From Nonomuraea jiangxiensis (lineage in GTDB: Bacteria > Actinomycetota > Actinomycetes > Streptosporangiales > Streptosporangiaceae), in contig NZ_FNDJ01000002.1 of the NCBI RefSeq assembly GCF_900099965.1, forward strand, positions 186,001 to 250,000: a stretch of DNA of 64,000 nt, read 5' to 3'. The position numbers and the translations under genes are program-made. The notes under the pieces were generated by a model. The model saw only the letters and a list, made by a program, of their open reading frames with translations, was not told where the DNA came from and did not search any database. Shown here one piece after another: positions 44,609 through 52,378 of the stretch (the stretch's first letter is position 1; each line of letters begins with the position of its first letter).

Positions 44609-45318
44609 TCGACCTTCCCCAGGCCCGCCCAGCGCCCGCTGCGCGGATCCTCCCCCTCCAGGACCTGCCGCGTGCAGGGCGCGCAGCCGATCGAAGGGTA
44701 GTTGTCGTAGTGCAACGGGTTGATCAGCACCCCGTTGTCGGCGATGTAGTTGTCCACGTCCTCCTGGGTCCAAGCCGCGATCGGGTTGACCTTGACCATC
44801 TGCCGCTTGGCGTCCCACTCGACGACCCTGGTGTCCGTACGGCTGGCGGACTCGTCGCGGCGGATGCCGGAGATCCACGCCAGGTACGGCTCCAGCGCCC
44901 GGTTGAGCGGCTCGACCTTGCGCAGGAAGCAGCACAGGTCCGGGTTGCGGCCGAACAGCCGGGGGCCGAGGTCGCGATCCTGCTCCTCGACCGTCCGGGA
45001 CGGCTTGATGTCGATCACGTTGACGTCATAGACCTGCCGCACCGCGTCCCGCGTGCCGATCGTCTCGGCGAAGTGGTAGCCGGTGTCGATGAACAACACG
45101 TCCACGCCGGGTTTGACCCTGCTCACGAGGTCGATGAGCAACGCGTCGCTCATCGACGACGTCAGGCACAGCCGGTCGCCGAACGTCGCCGCCGCCCACC
45201 GGATGATCTCACGGGCGGGCGCGCCCTCCAGGAAGGTCGCGGCCGACTCCACGATGTCCTGAAGGTCGAGCGTGCCGCTCTGCTCTTTCAGGCCCACCTC
45301 GATGTCCACGAGCGTCAT
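44590..45318 (-). CDS. cysH: Phosphoadenylyl/adenylyl-sulfate reductase
   Basis: Reduces APS or PAPS to sulfite, 242 aa. The nucleotide-binding SSMSDALLIDL, FIDTGYHFAETIGTRD, ISGIRRDESASR and the C-terminal Cys in VECGIHL are present. The paired Cys CC (DLCCFLRK) and CAPC (SIGCAPCTRQ) indicate a [4Fe-4S] APS-reductase type. ATG 45318 overlaps the stop of the preceding gene by 4 nt (ATGA). Confidence 0.93.
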   Translation of the reverse strand: MTLVDIEVGLKEQSGTLDLQDIVESAATFLEGAPAREIIRWAAATFGDRLCLTSSMSDALLIDLVSRVKPGVDVLFIDTGYHFAETIGTRDAVRQVYDVNVIDIKPSRTVEEQDRDLGPRLFGRNPDLCCFLRKVEPLNRALEPYLAWISGIRRDESASRTDTRVVEWDAKRQMVKVNPIAAWTQEDVDNYIADNGVLINPLHYDNYPSIGCAPCTRQVLEGEDPRSGRWAGLGKVECGIHL

Positions 45319-45512
45319 ATCTTCACTCCGATGCCAAGGAATTTGAGCTTGAAGGCGCGAGCGCAGGCCCGGCAGTACCAGCCGCCACCCGTCGCGGACC
45401 CGGCGACATTCACACCCGTCGCGGACCCGGCGACGTCCGGCTCGCCCTCGTAGGGCTCCAGGTCCTCGTCGCCGCAGTAGGGGCAGTGGAAGGGAACCGC
45501 TCGCGTGGTCAT
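45315..45512 (-). CDS. Small zinc-ribbon protein of the sulfur operon
   Basis: 65 aa with two CxxC pairs (CPYCGDEDLEPYEGE and WYCRACARAFKLKFLGI), a probable zinc ribbon. Similar small proteins sit between sir and cysH in actinomycetes; role unknown, perhaps in metal or sulfur handling. The 30-residue linker is an in-frame 27-bp duplication (VAGSATG twice). It overlaps sir and cysH by 4 nt each. Confidence 0.82.
   Translation of the reverse strand: MTTRAVPFHCPYCGDEDLEPYEGEPDVAGSATGVNVAGSATGGGWYCRACARAFKLKFLGIGVKI
45386..45434 (-). repeat. 27-bp tandem duplication in the zinc-ribbon gene
   Basis: A 22-nt block at 45386-45407 is repeated exactly at 45413-45434 (period 27), adding nine residues (VAGSATGVN, VAGSATGGG) between the two CxxC pairs. 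It keeps the reading frame. Confidence 0.95.
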
Positions 45513-47197
45513 TTCAGGTCCGCCTCGTCCGCTCGTTGCACCCAGTCGGCGAAGGACTCGCCTTCCTTCTTCTGGGTGTCGTAGTTGGTCACCACGCGCG
45601 CCACGTAGTCGGGCAGCGCCTTGGCGGTGGTCTTGAGCCCGCGTACTTTCCGGCCGAAGCCGGAGTTGACGCCGAGCGAGCCGCCCAGGTGGATCTGGAA
45701 GCCCTCGACCTGGTCGCCGTTCTCGTCCACGACGAGCTGGCCCTTCAGCCCGATGTCGGCGGTCTGGATGCGGGCGCAGGAGTTGGGGCAGCCGTTGACG
45801 TTGATGGTCAGCGGCTCGTCGAACGACGGCAGCCGCCGCTCCAGCTCGTCGATCAGCGTGGCGGCCGTGTCCTTGGTCTCGACGATGGCGAGCTTGCAGA
45901 ACTCGATGCCGGTGCAGGCCATCGTCTGGCGGCGGAATGTGGAGGGCCTGACCTGGAGGTCGTGGGCCTCCAGCGCGGCCACGATCGAGTCCACCTGGTC
46001 GGGCGCCACGTCGAGGACGACCATCTTCTGCTCGACCGTCGTACGGACCCGGCCGGAGCCGTGCCGCTCGGCGATGTCGGCGATCGCGTGCAGCTTGTCG
46101 CCGTCCAGGCGGCCGACCTTGGGCGCGAACCCGACGTAGAAGTTGCCGTCCTTCTGCGGGAAGACGCCGACGTGGTCGCGGCGGCTGCCGCGGGGCTGCT
46201 CGGGCGCGGGACCGTCGGGCAGCGGCTCCTTGAGGTATTCGGTCTCGAGGACCTCGCGGAACTTCTCCGCTCCCCAGTCGTTGACGAGGAACTTCAGCCG
46301 GGCCCGGTGCCGCAGCCGCCGGTAGCCGTAGTCACGAAATATCCCGACAACTCCCTCGTGGACGTCGGCCACCTGGTCCGGCCGTACGAACACGCCCAGG
46401 CGCTTGCCCAGCATCGGGTTGGTCGACAGGCCGCCGCCCACCCACAGGTCGTAGCCCAGCTCGCCGCGCTCGTTGACCACGCCGACGAAGGCGACGTCGT
46501 TGATCTCGTGCACCGTGCAGTGCACGGGGCAGCCGCTCAGCGCCGACTTGAACTTCCGCGGCAGGTTGGAGTACGCGGGATTGCCCACGACGCGCTCGTG
46601 CACCTGCTCGATCTGCTCGGTCGCGTCGATCACCTCGCCGGAGTCGATCCCGGCCAGCGGGCAGCCCAGGATCACGCGCGGGGTGTCGCCGCAGGCTTCG
46701 GTGGTCGACAGGCCCACGGCCTCCAGGCGCTCCCAGATGTCCGGCACCGACTCGATCTCGATCCAGTGGAGCTGGATGTTCTGGCGGTCGGTCACGTCGG
46801 CGGTGCCGCGGGCGTATTCGTTGGCGATGCCCGCGATCACCCGGAGCTGGGCGAGGTCGAGCTGGCCGCCGTCGATGCGTACACGCAGCATGAAGTAGCG
46901 GTCGTCGAGCTCCTCCGGCTCCAGGATCGCCGTCTTGCCGCCGTCGATGCCGGGCTTGCGCTGGGTGTAGAGCCCGTACCAGCGCATGCGGCCACGCAGG
47001 TCGGCCGGGTCGATCGAGTCGAAGCCCCGCTTGGAGTAGATATCGATGATGCGCTGACGGACGTTGAGGCCGTCGTCGTTCTTCTTGTTCTCTTCGTTCT
47101 TGTTGAGCGGCTCACGGTAACCGAGAGCCCACTGGCCTTCGCCGCGCGGGCGTTTGTGATGCCGACTGGCGGGAGTGCGGCTGGCAGGGGTGCTCAT
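45509..47197 (-). CDS. sir: Ferredoxin-dependent sulfite (nitrite/sulfite) reductase
   Basis: Six-electron reduction of sulfite to sulfide, 562 aa. Two half-repeats: DLRGRMRWYGLYTQRKPG opens the first (with DVTDRQNIQLHWIEIE), and the [4Fe-4S]/siroheme Cys are CTGIEFCKLA and GCPNSCAR near the C-terminus. The neighbouring cysH and chelatase fit assimilatory sulfate reduction to cysteine rather than nitrite use. ATG 47197 has AAGGA about 6 nt upstream. A hairpin (47197-47228) encloses that site, and a leader peptide lies upstream. Confidence 0.94.
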   Translation of the reverse strand: MSTPASRTPASRHHKRPRGEGQWALGYREPLNKNEENKKNDDGLNVRQRIIDIYSKRGFDSIDPADLRGRMRWYGLYTQRKPGIDGGKTAILEPEELDDRYFMLRVRIDGGQLDLAQLRVIAGIANEYARGTADVTDRQNIQLHWIEIESVPDIWERLEAVGLSTTEACGDTPRVILGCPLAGIDSGEVIDATEQIEQVHERVVGNPAYSNLPRKFKSALSGCPVHCTVHEINDVAFVGVVNERGELGYDLWVGGGLSTNPMLGKRLGVFVRPDQVADVHEGVVGIFRDYGYRRLRHRARLKFLVNDWGAEKFREVLETEYLKEPLPDGPAPEQPRGSRRDHVGVFPQKDGNFYVGFAPKVGRLDGDKLHAIADIAERHGSGRVRTTVEQKMVVLDVAPDQVDSIVAALEAHDLQVRPSTFRRQTMACTGIEFCKLAIVETKDTAATLIDELERRLPSFDEPLTINVNGCPNSCARIQTADIGLKGQLVVDENGDQVEGFQIHLGGSLGVNSGFGRKVRGLKTTAKALPDYVARVVTNYDTQKKEGESFADWVQRADEADLK

Positions 47198-47228
47198 TGC
47201 GCGTCCTTCGGTTCATGGGCGCGCGCAA
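47197..47228 (-). promoter_or_regulatory. RBS-enclosing hairpin before sir
   Basis: In the mRNA, TTGCGCG (47228-47222) pairs with CGCGCAA (47203-47197), a 7-bp stem whose 18-nt loop holds the AAGGA ribosome site and whose 3' arm includes the first base of the start codon. Such a hairpin could be opened by a ribosome stalled in the leader peptide. Confidence 0.5.
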
Positions 47229-47308
47229 CGTCCCTCCTGCGCTCATCGTCGAGGGCAGGGGCGGTGAGAGGAGTGCGACGCGCTCAGTGGCAGGAAAAAG
47301 CAGATGGG

Positions 47309-47377
47309 TTACTGGGCGTCGCAACAGATGGCACTGCGGACACGCTGAAGATCGACGTGGCGTCGACCGACAAGCAT
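47309..47377 (-). CDS. Cysteine leader peptide of the sulfur operon
   Basis: A 22-codon ORF starting ATG 47377, opening MLVGRRHVDLQRV and ending with consecutive Cys-Cys before DAQ-stop. The RRHVDLQRV-x-SA-x-C pattern is that of the short leader peptides annotated upstream of sulfur genes in streptomycetes and relatives. A Cys-Cys pair would sense charged tRNA-Cys supply. It sits 112 bp before sir and 22 bp after a sigma-70-like promoter. Confidence 0.8.
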   Translation of the reverse strand: MLVGRRHVDLQRVRSAICCDAQ

Positions 47378-47398
47378 GGGGTCCGCTGGCATACCTTG

Positions 47399-47427
47399 AC
47401 GATACTCCGACCGTCCGGGATGTCCAA
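47399..47427 (-). promoter_or_regulatory. Promoter of the leader peptide-sir operon
   Basis: TTGGAC (47427-47422), a 17-nt spacer, TATCGT (47404-47399) on the minus strand. Predicted start of transcription lies about 15 nt before the leader ATG. Confidence 0.7.
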
Positions 47428-47499
47428 GAGCGCGTCCAGAGTGTGGGACTGCCCGACTCCGCCCGGCGTCGCCTGCCAGGCCACCGCCGGCGTGCGCGC

Positions 47500-47670
47500 C
47501 TAGCCCTGCCGCAGCCAGTTGACCTGCGGCTCCCGCTCGCGCTCCGCCCGCTCGCCGGGCGAGGTGGGCCCCTCGTGTCCCTCGTGGGAGAGGGTCTGGT
47601 GCTGGCAGTCACACCACGAGCCGCCGCGGCAGTCCTCGTGCCGTTTGTCCTTGCAGCTGTCGCAGATCAC
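47500..47670 (-). CDS. 56-aa Cys-rich protein
   Basis: Short gene from GTG 47670. N-terminal MICDSCKDKRHEDCRGGSW then CDCQHQ gives four to five Cys with a C-x2-C and C-x-C spacing plus His residues, consistent with a zinc site; the C-terminal half is acidic/basic and unstructured. An AATAAT -10 box (47682-47677) ends 6 nt before the start, i.e. leaderless. Divergent from the gene at 47717. Family not named by me; similar short proteins occur in actinomycetes. Confidence 0.65.
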   Translation of the reverse strand: MICDSCKDKRHEDCRGGSWCDCQHQTLSHEGHEGPTSPGERAEREREPQVNWLRQG

Positions 47671-47716
47671 GTTTGCATTATTCTCCCAGAACCTTGTTCG
47701 GGTTAGGCTGGCGCCC

Positions 47717-48517
47717 GTGGAGCTCATGGCGGAGTTGCTCGACGACCTGCGCGCCGAGACCGCGTCCCTGGAGACGCTGCTCCAGCCGCTGCGGGCGCAG
47801 GACTGGGAGCTGGACACGCCCGCCGAAGGGTGGGCGATCCGCGACCAGGTGAGCCATCTGGCCTGGTTCGACGACGCCGCCGTGCTCGCAGTCACCGACC
47901 CCGGCGCCTTCCTGGCCACGACGGCGGGCTTCGGCTCGGTGGACGACCTCGTACGCGAGTCGCGCGGGATGCCCCCCGCCGAGCTGCACGCCTGGTTCCG
48001 CGCGGCCCGCGCCCGCAGCCTCGACGTGTTCGCCGAGCTGGGTCCCCGCGTCCGGGTCCCGTGGTTCGGCCCGGCGATGTCGGCCGCCTCCTTCGTCACC
48101 GCCCGGCTGATGGAGACCTGGGCGCACGGCCAGGACGTGGCCGACGCGCTCGGCGTCACCCGGGAGCCCACCGTCAGGCTGCGGCACGTGGCCACGCTCG
48201 GCTTCCGGGCCCGGCCGTACAGCTTCGCCGCGCACGGACTGCCCCCGCCGGGGGAGCACGAGCAGGTGCGGGTGGAGCTGGCCATGCCCGGCGGAGGCAC
48301 GTGGACGGCGGGACCGGCCGATGCGGCCGGCGTCGTGCGCGGGCCGATGCTCGACTTCTGCCTGGCCGTCACCCAGCGCGTCCACCTGTCCGACACCGCG
48401 CTGGAGCTGTCCGGAGGGCCGGCGCGGGCCTGGATGGAGATCGCGCAGGCGTTCGCCGGACCCCCGGGGAAGGGCCGGGCGCCGAGGTCAGGGTCGGCTC
48501 AGGGACATTCCGGATGA
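47717..48517 (+). CDS. TIGR03084/DinB-type metal-binding protein
   Basis: 266 aa. DinB/MDMPI-like four-helix domain with metal residues in RDQVSHLAWFDDAA and RLMETWAHGQDVADALG, then a C-terminal domain starting LRHVATLGFRARPYSFAAHG. This matches the actinobacterial TIGR03084 family (wyosine-base-formation-like annotation is not reliable). GTG 47717 is 7 nt after a TAGGCT -10 (47704-47709), so leaderless. Function unknown; likely thiol- or mycothiol-related. Confidence 0.82.
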   Translation: MELMAELLDDLRAETASLETLLQPLRAQDWELDTPAEGWAIRDQVSHLAWFDDAAVLAVTDPGAFLATTAGFGSVDDLVRESRGMPPAELHAWFRAARARSLDVFAELGPRVRVPWFGPAMSAASFVTARLMETWAHGQDVADALGVTREPTVRLRHVATLGFRARPYSFAAHGLPPPGEHEQVRVELAMPGGGTWTAGPADAAGVVRGPMLDFCLAVTQRVHLSDTALELSGGPARAWMEIAQAFAGPPGKGRAPRSGSAQGHSG

Positions 48518-48550
48518 CGCAGACCGCACAACCGCTGACATGCTGTGAGC

Positions 48551-48925
48551 ATGCGCACAATCCTGAACGTCATCTGGCTGGTCTTCGCGGGGATCTGGCT
48601 GGCCATCGGATACGCTCTGGCCGGGATCATCTGCTGTGTCCTCATCGTCACGATCCCGTTCGGCATCGCCTCGTTCAGGATCGCCGCGTACGCGCTCTGG
48701 CCGTTCGGCAGGACCGTCGTGCGCGACCCGGACGCGGGCGTGTTCTCGACGCTCGGCAACATCATCTGGTGCGTCGTCGCGGGCATCTGGCTGGCGATCG
48801 GCCACGTGGTGACCTCGATCCCGCTGTTCCTGTCGATCATCGGCATCCCGATGGGCGTGGCCAACCTGAAACTGATCCCGATTTCCCTGCTCCCGCTGGG
48901 CGCGCGCATTGTGACCAACGACTAG
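48551..48925 (+). CDS. YccF-domain membrane protein
   Basis: 124 aa with two YccF repeats: TILNVIWLVFAGIWLAIGYALAGIICC and STLGNIIWCVVAGIWLAIGHVV, each followed by a P/G-rich turn (TIPFGIASFRIA, GIPMGVANLKLI). Four membrane segments. Role unknown. ATG 48551 is preferred over GTG 48545 because the family begins MRTI-N-x-W and a CATGCT -10 ends 6 nt upstream (leaderless). Confidence 0.9.
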   Translation: MRTILNVIWLVFAGIWLAIGYALAGIICCVLIVTIPFGIASFRIAAYALWPFGRTVVRDPDAGVFSTLGNIIWCVVAGIWLAIGHVVTSIPLFLSIIGIPMGVANLKLIPISLLPLGARIVTND

Positions 48926-48983
48926 GGCAGGAGCCGGGACGTAAGCTGTCCCGAAGACTCACTGCGAAATACCGTTGGGTGCC

Positions 48984-49916
48984 ATGACGTCGACCGACGC
49001 GCCTTCTCGGCCCAAGGGCCGGCTCGCTTCCCATGCCCGGGCCAGGCTGAGCTGGGTGCTCGACACCAAGTCATGGGCGACCGTCCGCGCGGCCACGAAC
49101 GCCGGCGTCACCTACCGGGTCACCGGCCTGGCGGGTGAGGCGGCCTTCTTCGCGCTGCTGTCCCTGCCGCCCTTCGTGCTGGGCCTGATCGGGGTGCTGG
49201 GCAAGCTCGGCACCTGGATCGGGGCCACGGTGGTCACACAGGTCAAGACGTGGGTGATCGACCAGGCCGGGCTGCTGTTCACGGACGACGCGGTGAACAA
49301 GGTGATCAACCCGCTCATCACCGACGTCCTCAGCGACGACGCGGGCAAGGTCTCGATCATCTCGCTGGGCTTCCTGCTGTCGCTCTGGTCCGGCTCCCGC
49401 GCCCTGTACGTCTACGTCGACCTCATCTCCGTCGCCTACGGGCTGGGGGAGGAGCGGGGCATCATCCGCACCCGGCTGATGTCGTTCGGACTCTACGTCG
49501 TGGGCCTGATCATCGGGATCATCGTGATGCCGATCCTGGTCATCGGGCCGACGCTGCTCAAGGACACGCTGCCCGGCGAATACGGCGTGCTCGTGGACGT
49601 CCTCTACTGGCCGGTCGTGATCATCGGCTCGGTGCTGTTCCTGACGGTGCTCTACCACGTGAGCGTGCCGGTGCGGACCAAGTGGTACCGGGAGCTGCCG
49701 GGGGCGATCCTGGCGCTGTTCCTGTGGATCGTGTGCGCGGCGGTGCTGCGCGCCGTACTGGCCGCCTGGTTCTCGCCCGTCTCCGTCTACGGCTCGCTGG
49801 CCGCGCCCATCGCGTTGCTGCTCTGGCTCTACATCACCGCGCTGGCCGTGCTGATCGGCGCCATCCTGAACGCCGAGGTGGACCGGCTCTGGCCGGGCGT
49901 GGGCCGTCACCAGTAG
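48984..49916 (+). CDS. YihY/BrkB-family inner-membrane protein
   Basis: 310 aa with six to seven membrane helices and the conserved GLAGEAAFFALLSLPPFVLGLIG, SLWSGSRALYVYVDLISVAYG and YGSLAAPIALLLWLY segments of the YihY/RNase BN family (not a nuclease). Function unsettled. ATG 48984 is likely; GTG 48975 is in frame. Located between yccF and the glyA riboswitch. Confidence 0.9.
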   Translation: MTSTDAPSRPKGRLASHARARLSWVLDTKSWATVRAATNAGVTYRVTGLAGEAAFFALLSLPPFVLGLIGVLGKLGTWIGATVVTQVKTWVIDQAGLLFTDDAVNKVINPLITDVLSDDAGKVSIISLGFLLSLWSGSRALYVYVDLISVAYGLGEERGIIRTRLMSFGLYVVGLIIGIIVMPILVIGPTLLKDTLPGEYGVLVDVLYWPVVIIGSVLFLTVLYHVSVPVRTKWYRELPGAILALFLWIVCAAVLRAVLAAWFSPVSVYGSLAAPIALLLWLYITALAVLIGAILNAEVDRLWPGVGRHQ

Positions 49917-49981
49917 CCGGGGCGGGACGCGAACCCGCTGATCACGACGGACTGAGGCCCTGCCGCATCCGCTATCGTCTA

Positions 49982-50061
49982 GGACGAGACGCGACTGGCG
50001 CATTCGGTGGGATCGACCACCAGGGAGCGAAGGGAGCGGAGGCCGTGCGCCTGGGTCTTCG
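49982..50061 (+). promoter_or_regulatory. ZTP (pfl-motif) riboswitch before glyA
   Basis: The leader contains the conserved pfl sequence: GCGACTGGCG, then GTGG-GATCGA-CCACCAGGGAGC (a hairpin with the GGGAG tract), and GCCGTGCGCCTGGG near the end, in which GCGCC can pair back to GGCG as a pseudoknot. ZTP riboswitches sense the folate-stress alarmone ZMP/ZTP and control one-carbon and purine genes, matching glyA. A small hairpin (TGTCA / TGACA) directly before the AGGAG site at 50068-50082 could be the expression platform. Confidence 0.88.
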
Positions 50062-50088
50062 CGCATTGTCAACGATGACAGGAGAGTC

Positions 50089-51339
50089 ATGAGTTCTCTC
50101 GCTAGCGTCGACCCGCAGATCGCCGAGCTCATCAAGGCGGAGGAGCGGCGTCAGGCCGACACCGTCAAGCTGATCGCGTCCGAGAACTACGTGTCCAAGG
50201 CCGTGCTGGAGGCCACCGGCACCGTCCTGACGAACAAATACTCCGAGGGCTACGCGGGCAAGCGCTACTACGAGGGCCAGCAGGTCATCGACCAGATCGA
50301 GACCGTGGCCATCGAGCGTGCCAAGGCGCTGTTCGGGGTCGCCCACGCCAACGTCCAGCCCTACTCGGGCTCGCCCGCCAACCTCGCGATCTACATGGCG
50401 TTCTTGCAGCCCGGCGACACCGTGCTGGGCATGGGCCTGCCGTTCGGCGGCCACCTCACCCACGGCTGGTCGGTCTCGGCCACCGGCAAGTGGTTCACCC
50501 CGGTCCGCTACGGCGTGCGCAAGGACACCGGCCGCATCGACCTCGACGAGGTCCGCGAGCTCGCGCTGGAGCACCGGCCGAAGCTGATCTTCTGCGGCGG
50601 CACCGCGATCCCACGCACGATCGACTTCGAGGGCTTCGCCTCGATCGCCCGGGAGGTCGGCGCCGTGCTCGCGGCCGACATCGCCCACATCGCGGGCCTG
50701 GTCGCGGGCGGCGCGCACCCGTCCCCGGTGGGTCACGCCGACGTGATCTCCACGACCACGCACAAGACCCTGCGCGGCCCGCGCGGCGCCATGCTCATGG
50801 CCACCAGCGACGAGCACGCCACGGCGCTCAACAAGGCCGTCTTCCCCGGCCTCCAGGGCGGCCCGCACAACCACACCACCGCCGCCATCGCCGTCGCCCT
50901 GCACGAGGCCGCCCAGCCGTCCTTCCGCGACTACGCCCACCAGGTCGTCGCCAACGCCAAGGCGCTGGCCGACGAGCTCGCCTCGCGCGGGTTCGACCTG
51001 GTCTCCGGCGGCACCGACAACCACCTGATCCTGCTCGACCTCACGCCCAAGGGCATCGGCGGCAAGCCGGCCGCGCAGGCGCTCGACCGCGCGGGGCTGG
51101 AGACCAACTACAACACGGTGCCGTTCGACACCCGCAAGCCGTTCGACCCGTCGGGCATCCGCATCGGCACGCCGTCGGTGACCTCGCGCGGGATGGGGGA
51201 GCCGGAGATGCGGCAGATCGGGGCGTGGATGGACGAGGTCGTCACGGCGCTGGCCAAGGGCGACGCCGAGGACGTCATCACCCGCGTCCACCACGAGGTC
51301 AGCGAGCTCACCGCCCAGTTCCCGGCGCCGGGTCTGTAA
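50089..51339 (+). CDS. glyA: Serine hydroxymethyltransferase
   Basis: PLP enzyme interconverting serine and glycine with tetrahydrofolate, 416 aa. Signature segments: LIASENYVSKAVLEATGTVLTNKYSEGYAGKRYYEG, and the PLP Lys in STTTHKTLRGPRGAM. Start ATG 50089 follows AGGAGA. The upstream ZTP riboswitch makes expression dependent on ZTP. Followed by three strong hairpins. Confidence 0.97.
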   Translation: MSSLASVDPQIAELIKAEERRQADTVKLIASENYVSKAVLEATGTVLTNKYSEGYAGKRYYEGQQVIDQIETVAIERAKALFGVAHANVQPYSGSPANLAIYMAFLQPGDTVLGMGLPFGGHLTHGWSVSATGKWFTPVRYGVRKDTGRIDLDEVRELALEHRPKLIFCGGTAIPRTIDFEGFASIAREVGAVLAADIAHIAGLVAGGAHPSPVGHADVISTTTHKTLRGPRGAMLMATSDEHATALNKAVFPGLQGGPHNHTTAAIAVALHEAAQPSFRDYAHQVVANAKALADELASRGFDLVSGGTDNHLILLDLTPKGIGGKPAAQALDRAGLETNYNTVPFDTRKPFDPSGIRIGTPSVTSRGMGEPEMRQIGAWMDEVVTALAKGDAEDVITRVHHEVSELTAQFPAPGL

Positions 51340-51488
51340 AAGCTCCCTTCGTTACGGCGGGGCCAACGTCACGCCACCCGCCGTCCGGGGCACAGGGCCT
51401 CCAGGGTGACGCCCGCTGACCCGCACGGGGCCGGCCGCCGCAACGGCGCGACCTGGGCCATGTCCGTGGCGTTCGGTGCGGACGGGCG

Positions 51489-51562
51489 GCCCCGCCGCAC
51501 GGGCTCTCAGGTGCGGCGGGGCGCCTGTCGCGAGCGGGGCGGGCCGGAGTCGCCCCGCTCGC
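51489..51562. terminator. Two hairpins downstream of glyA
   Basis: Hairpin A: GCCCCGCCGCAC (51489-51500) / GTGCGGCGGGGC (51511-51522), 12 bp, 10-nt loop. Hairpin B: GCGAGCGGGGCG (51530-51541) / CGCCCCGCTCGC (51551-51562), 12 bp, 9-nt loop. Both perfect. The surrounding 51340-51658 has no supported gene. Confidence 0.6.
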
Positions 51563-51615
51563 GGTGGCCGGCCGGCGCGCCGGGGGACGCCGGGCGCCGG
51601 ATCGGCCGGGGAGAG

Positions 51616-51652
51616 CCAGGAGCCCTCCCACCGGCGGCGGGAGGGCTCCTGG
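51616..51652. terminator. Bidirectional terminator between glyA and the anti-sigma gene
   Basis: Perfect 14-bp stem CCAGGAGCCCTCCC (51616-51629) / GGGAGGGCTCCTGG (51639-51652), 9-nt loop. It lies 7 bp from the stop of the convergent anti-sigma gene. Very stable and usable from both sides. Confidence 0.8.
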
Positions 51653-51658
51653 ACCCGA

Positions 51659-52378
51659 TCAGAGCTCGACGGTGAGCAACTTCTCACCCGCCGAGGTGAC
51701 CACCTCGAAATGGTCGATGTCCTGCAACGGCGTGGCGCTGCCGCCGTGCATGTAGAGCGGATCAGGCGATCCGGGAACTCCGTACCCGGCTGGAGGTACG
51801 GACCACCCGGTCATCACCCTGCGCTCTCCCGACCTGGCCACGGAGATCAGCTCGCACTCCAGCGGGCCCTGCACCCCGGCCAGCCTGAGGGCGGCGTGCG
51901 TGCCCCACCCCTTGGACTCCACCACCAGCCCGCCGGTCACCCCGGCGGCCCCCTTGCCCTCGATCGGCTTGCCCTCGACGTAGAACTGCTCGGCCGGACC
52001 CATGTGGCTGGAGTGATCCTGCGCGACCTGCGGCGTGCCGTCCGCGTCCAGCTGGGTGCCGATCGTCAGCCCGCCGGCCACCAGCGTGACCGCCGCCGCC
52101 ATCCCGATCACGAACGTCCCCCTGCGCGTGCGCCGATCCGCCGCCTTCCTCCGCCGGAGCAGGTCGATCACGTCGTCCTGCCCCTCAGGCGAAGGGGGGT
52201 CGGGCTCCTCGACGCGCCCGATCCCGTGCAGCACGCTCGCCACGCCGGCCAGGTCGGCCAGCTCGTCCCGGCAGGAGGGGCAGATCAGCAGATGGGCCTC
52301 GAAGGCCACTCTGTCGTCCGTTTCCAGCAGCCCCAACGCGTAGGCTCCCACATCCGTGTGCTCGACCCTCGAAGTCAC
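51659..52378 (-). CDS. RskA-like anti-sigma factor
   Basis: Membrane-bound partner of the ECF sigma, 239 aa. The zinc-binding HLLICPSC (H-x3-C-x2-C) anti-sigma domain is at about residues 29-36. One membrane helix (about 88-107) follows, then an external RskA-type beta domain (TPLQDIDHFEVVTSAGEK). GTG 52378 overlaps the sigma stop by 4 nt. It should release the sigma factor on an oxidative or envelope signal. Confidence 0.9.
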   Translation of the reverse strand: MTSRVEHTDVGAYALGLLETDDRVAFEAHLLICPSCRDELADLAGVASVLHGIGRVEEPDPPSPEGQDDVIDLLRRRKAADRRTRRGTFVIGMAAAVTLVAGGLTIGTQLDADGTPQVAQDHSSHMGPAEQFYVEGKPIEGKGAAGVTGGLVVESKGWGTHAALRLAGVQGPLECELISVARSGERRVMTGWSVPPAGYGVPGSPDPLYMHGGSATPLQDIDHFEVVTSAGEKLLTVEL

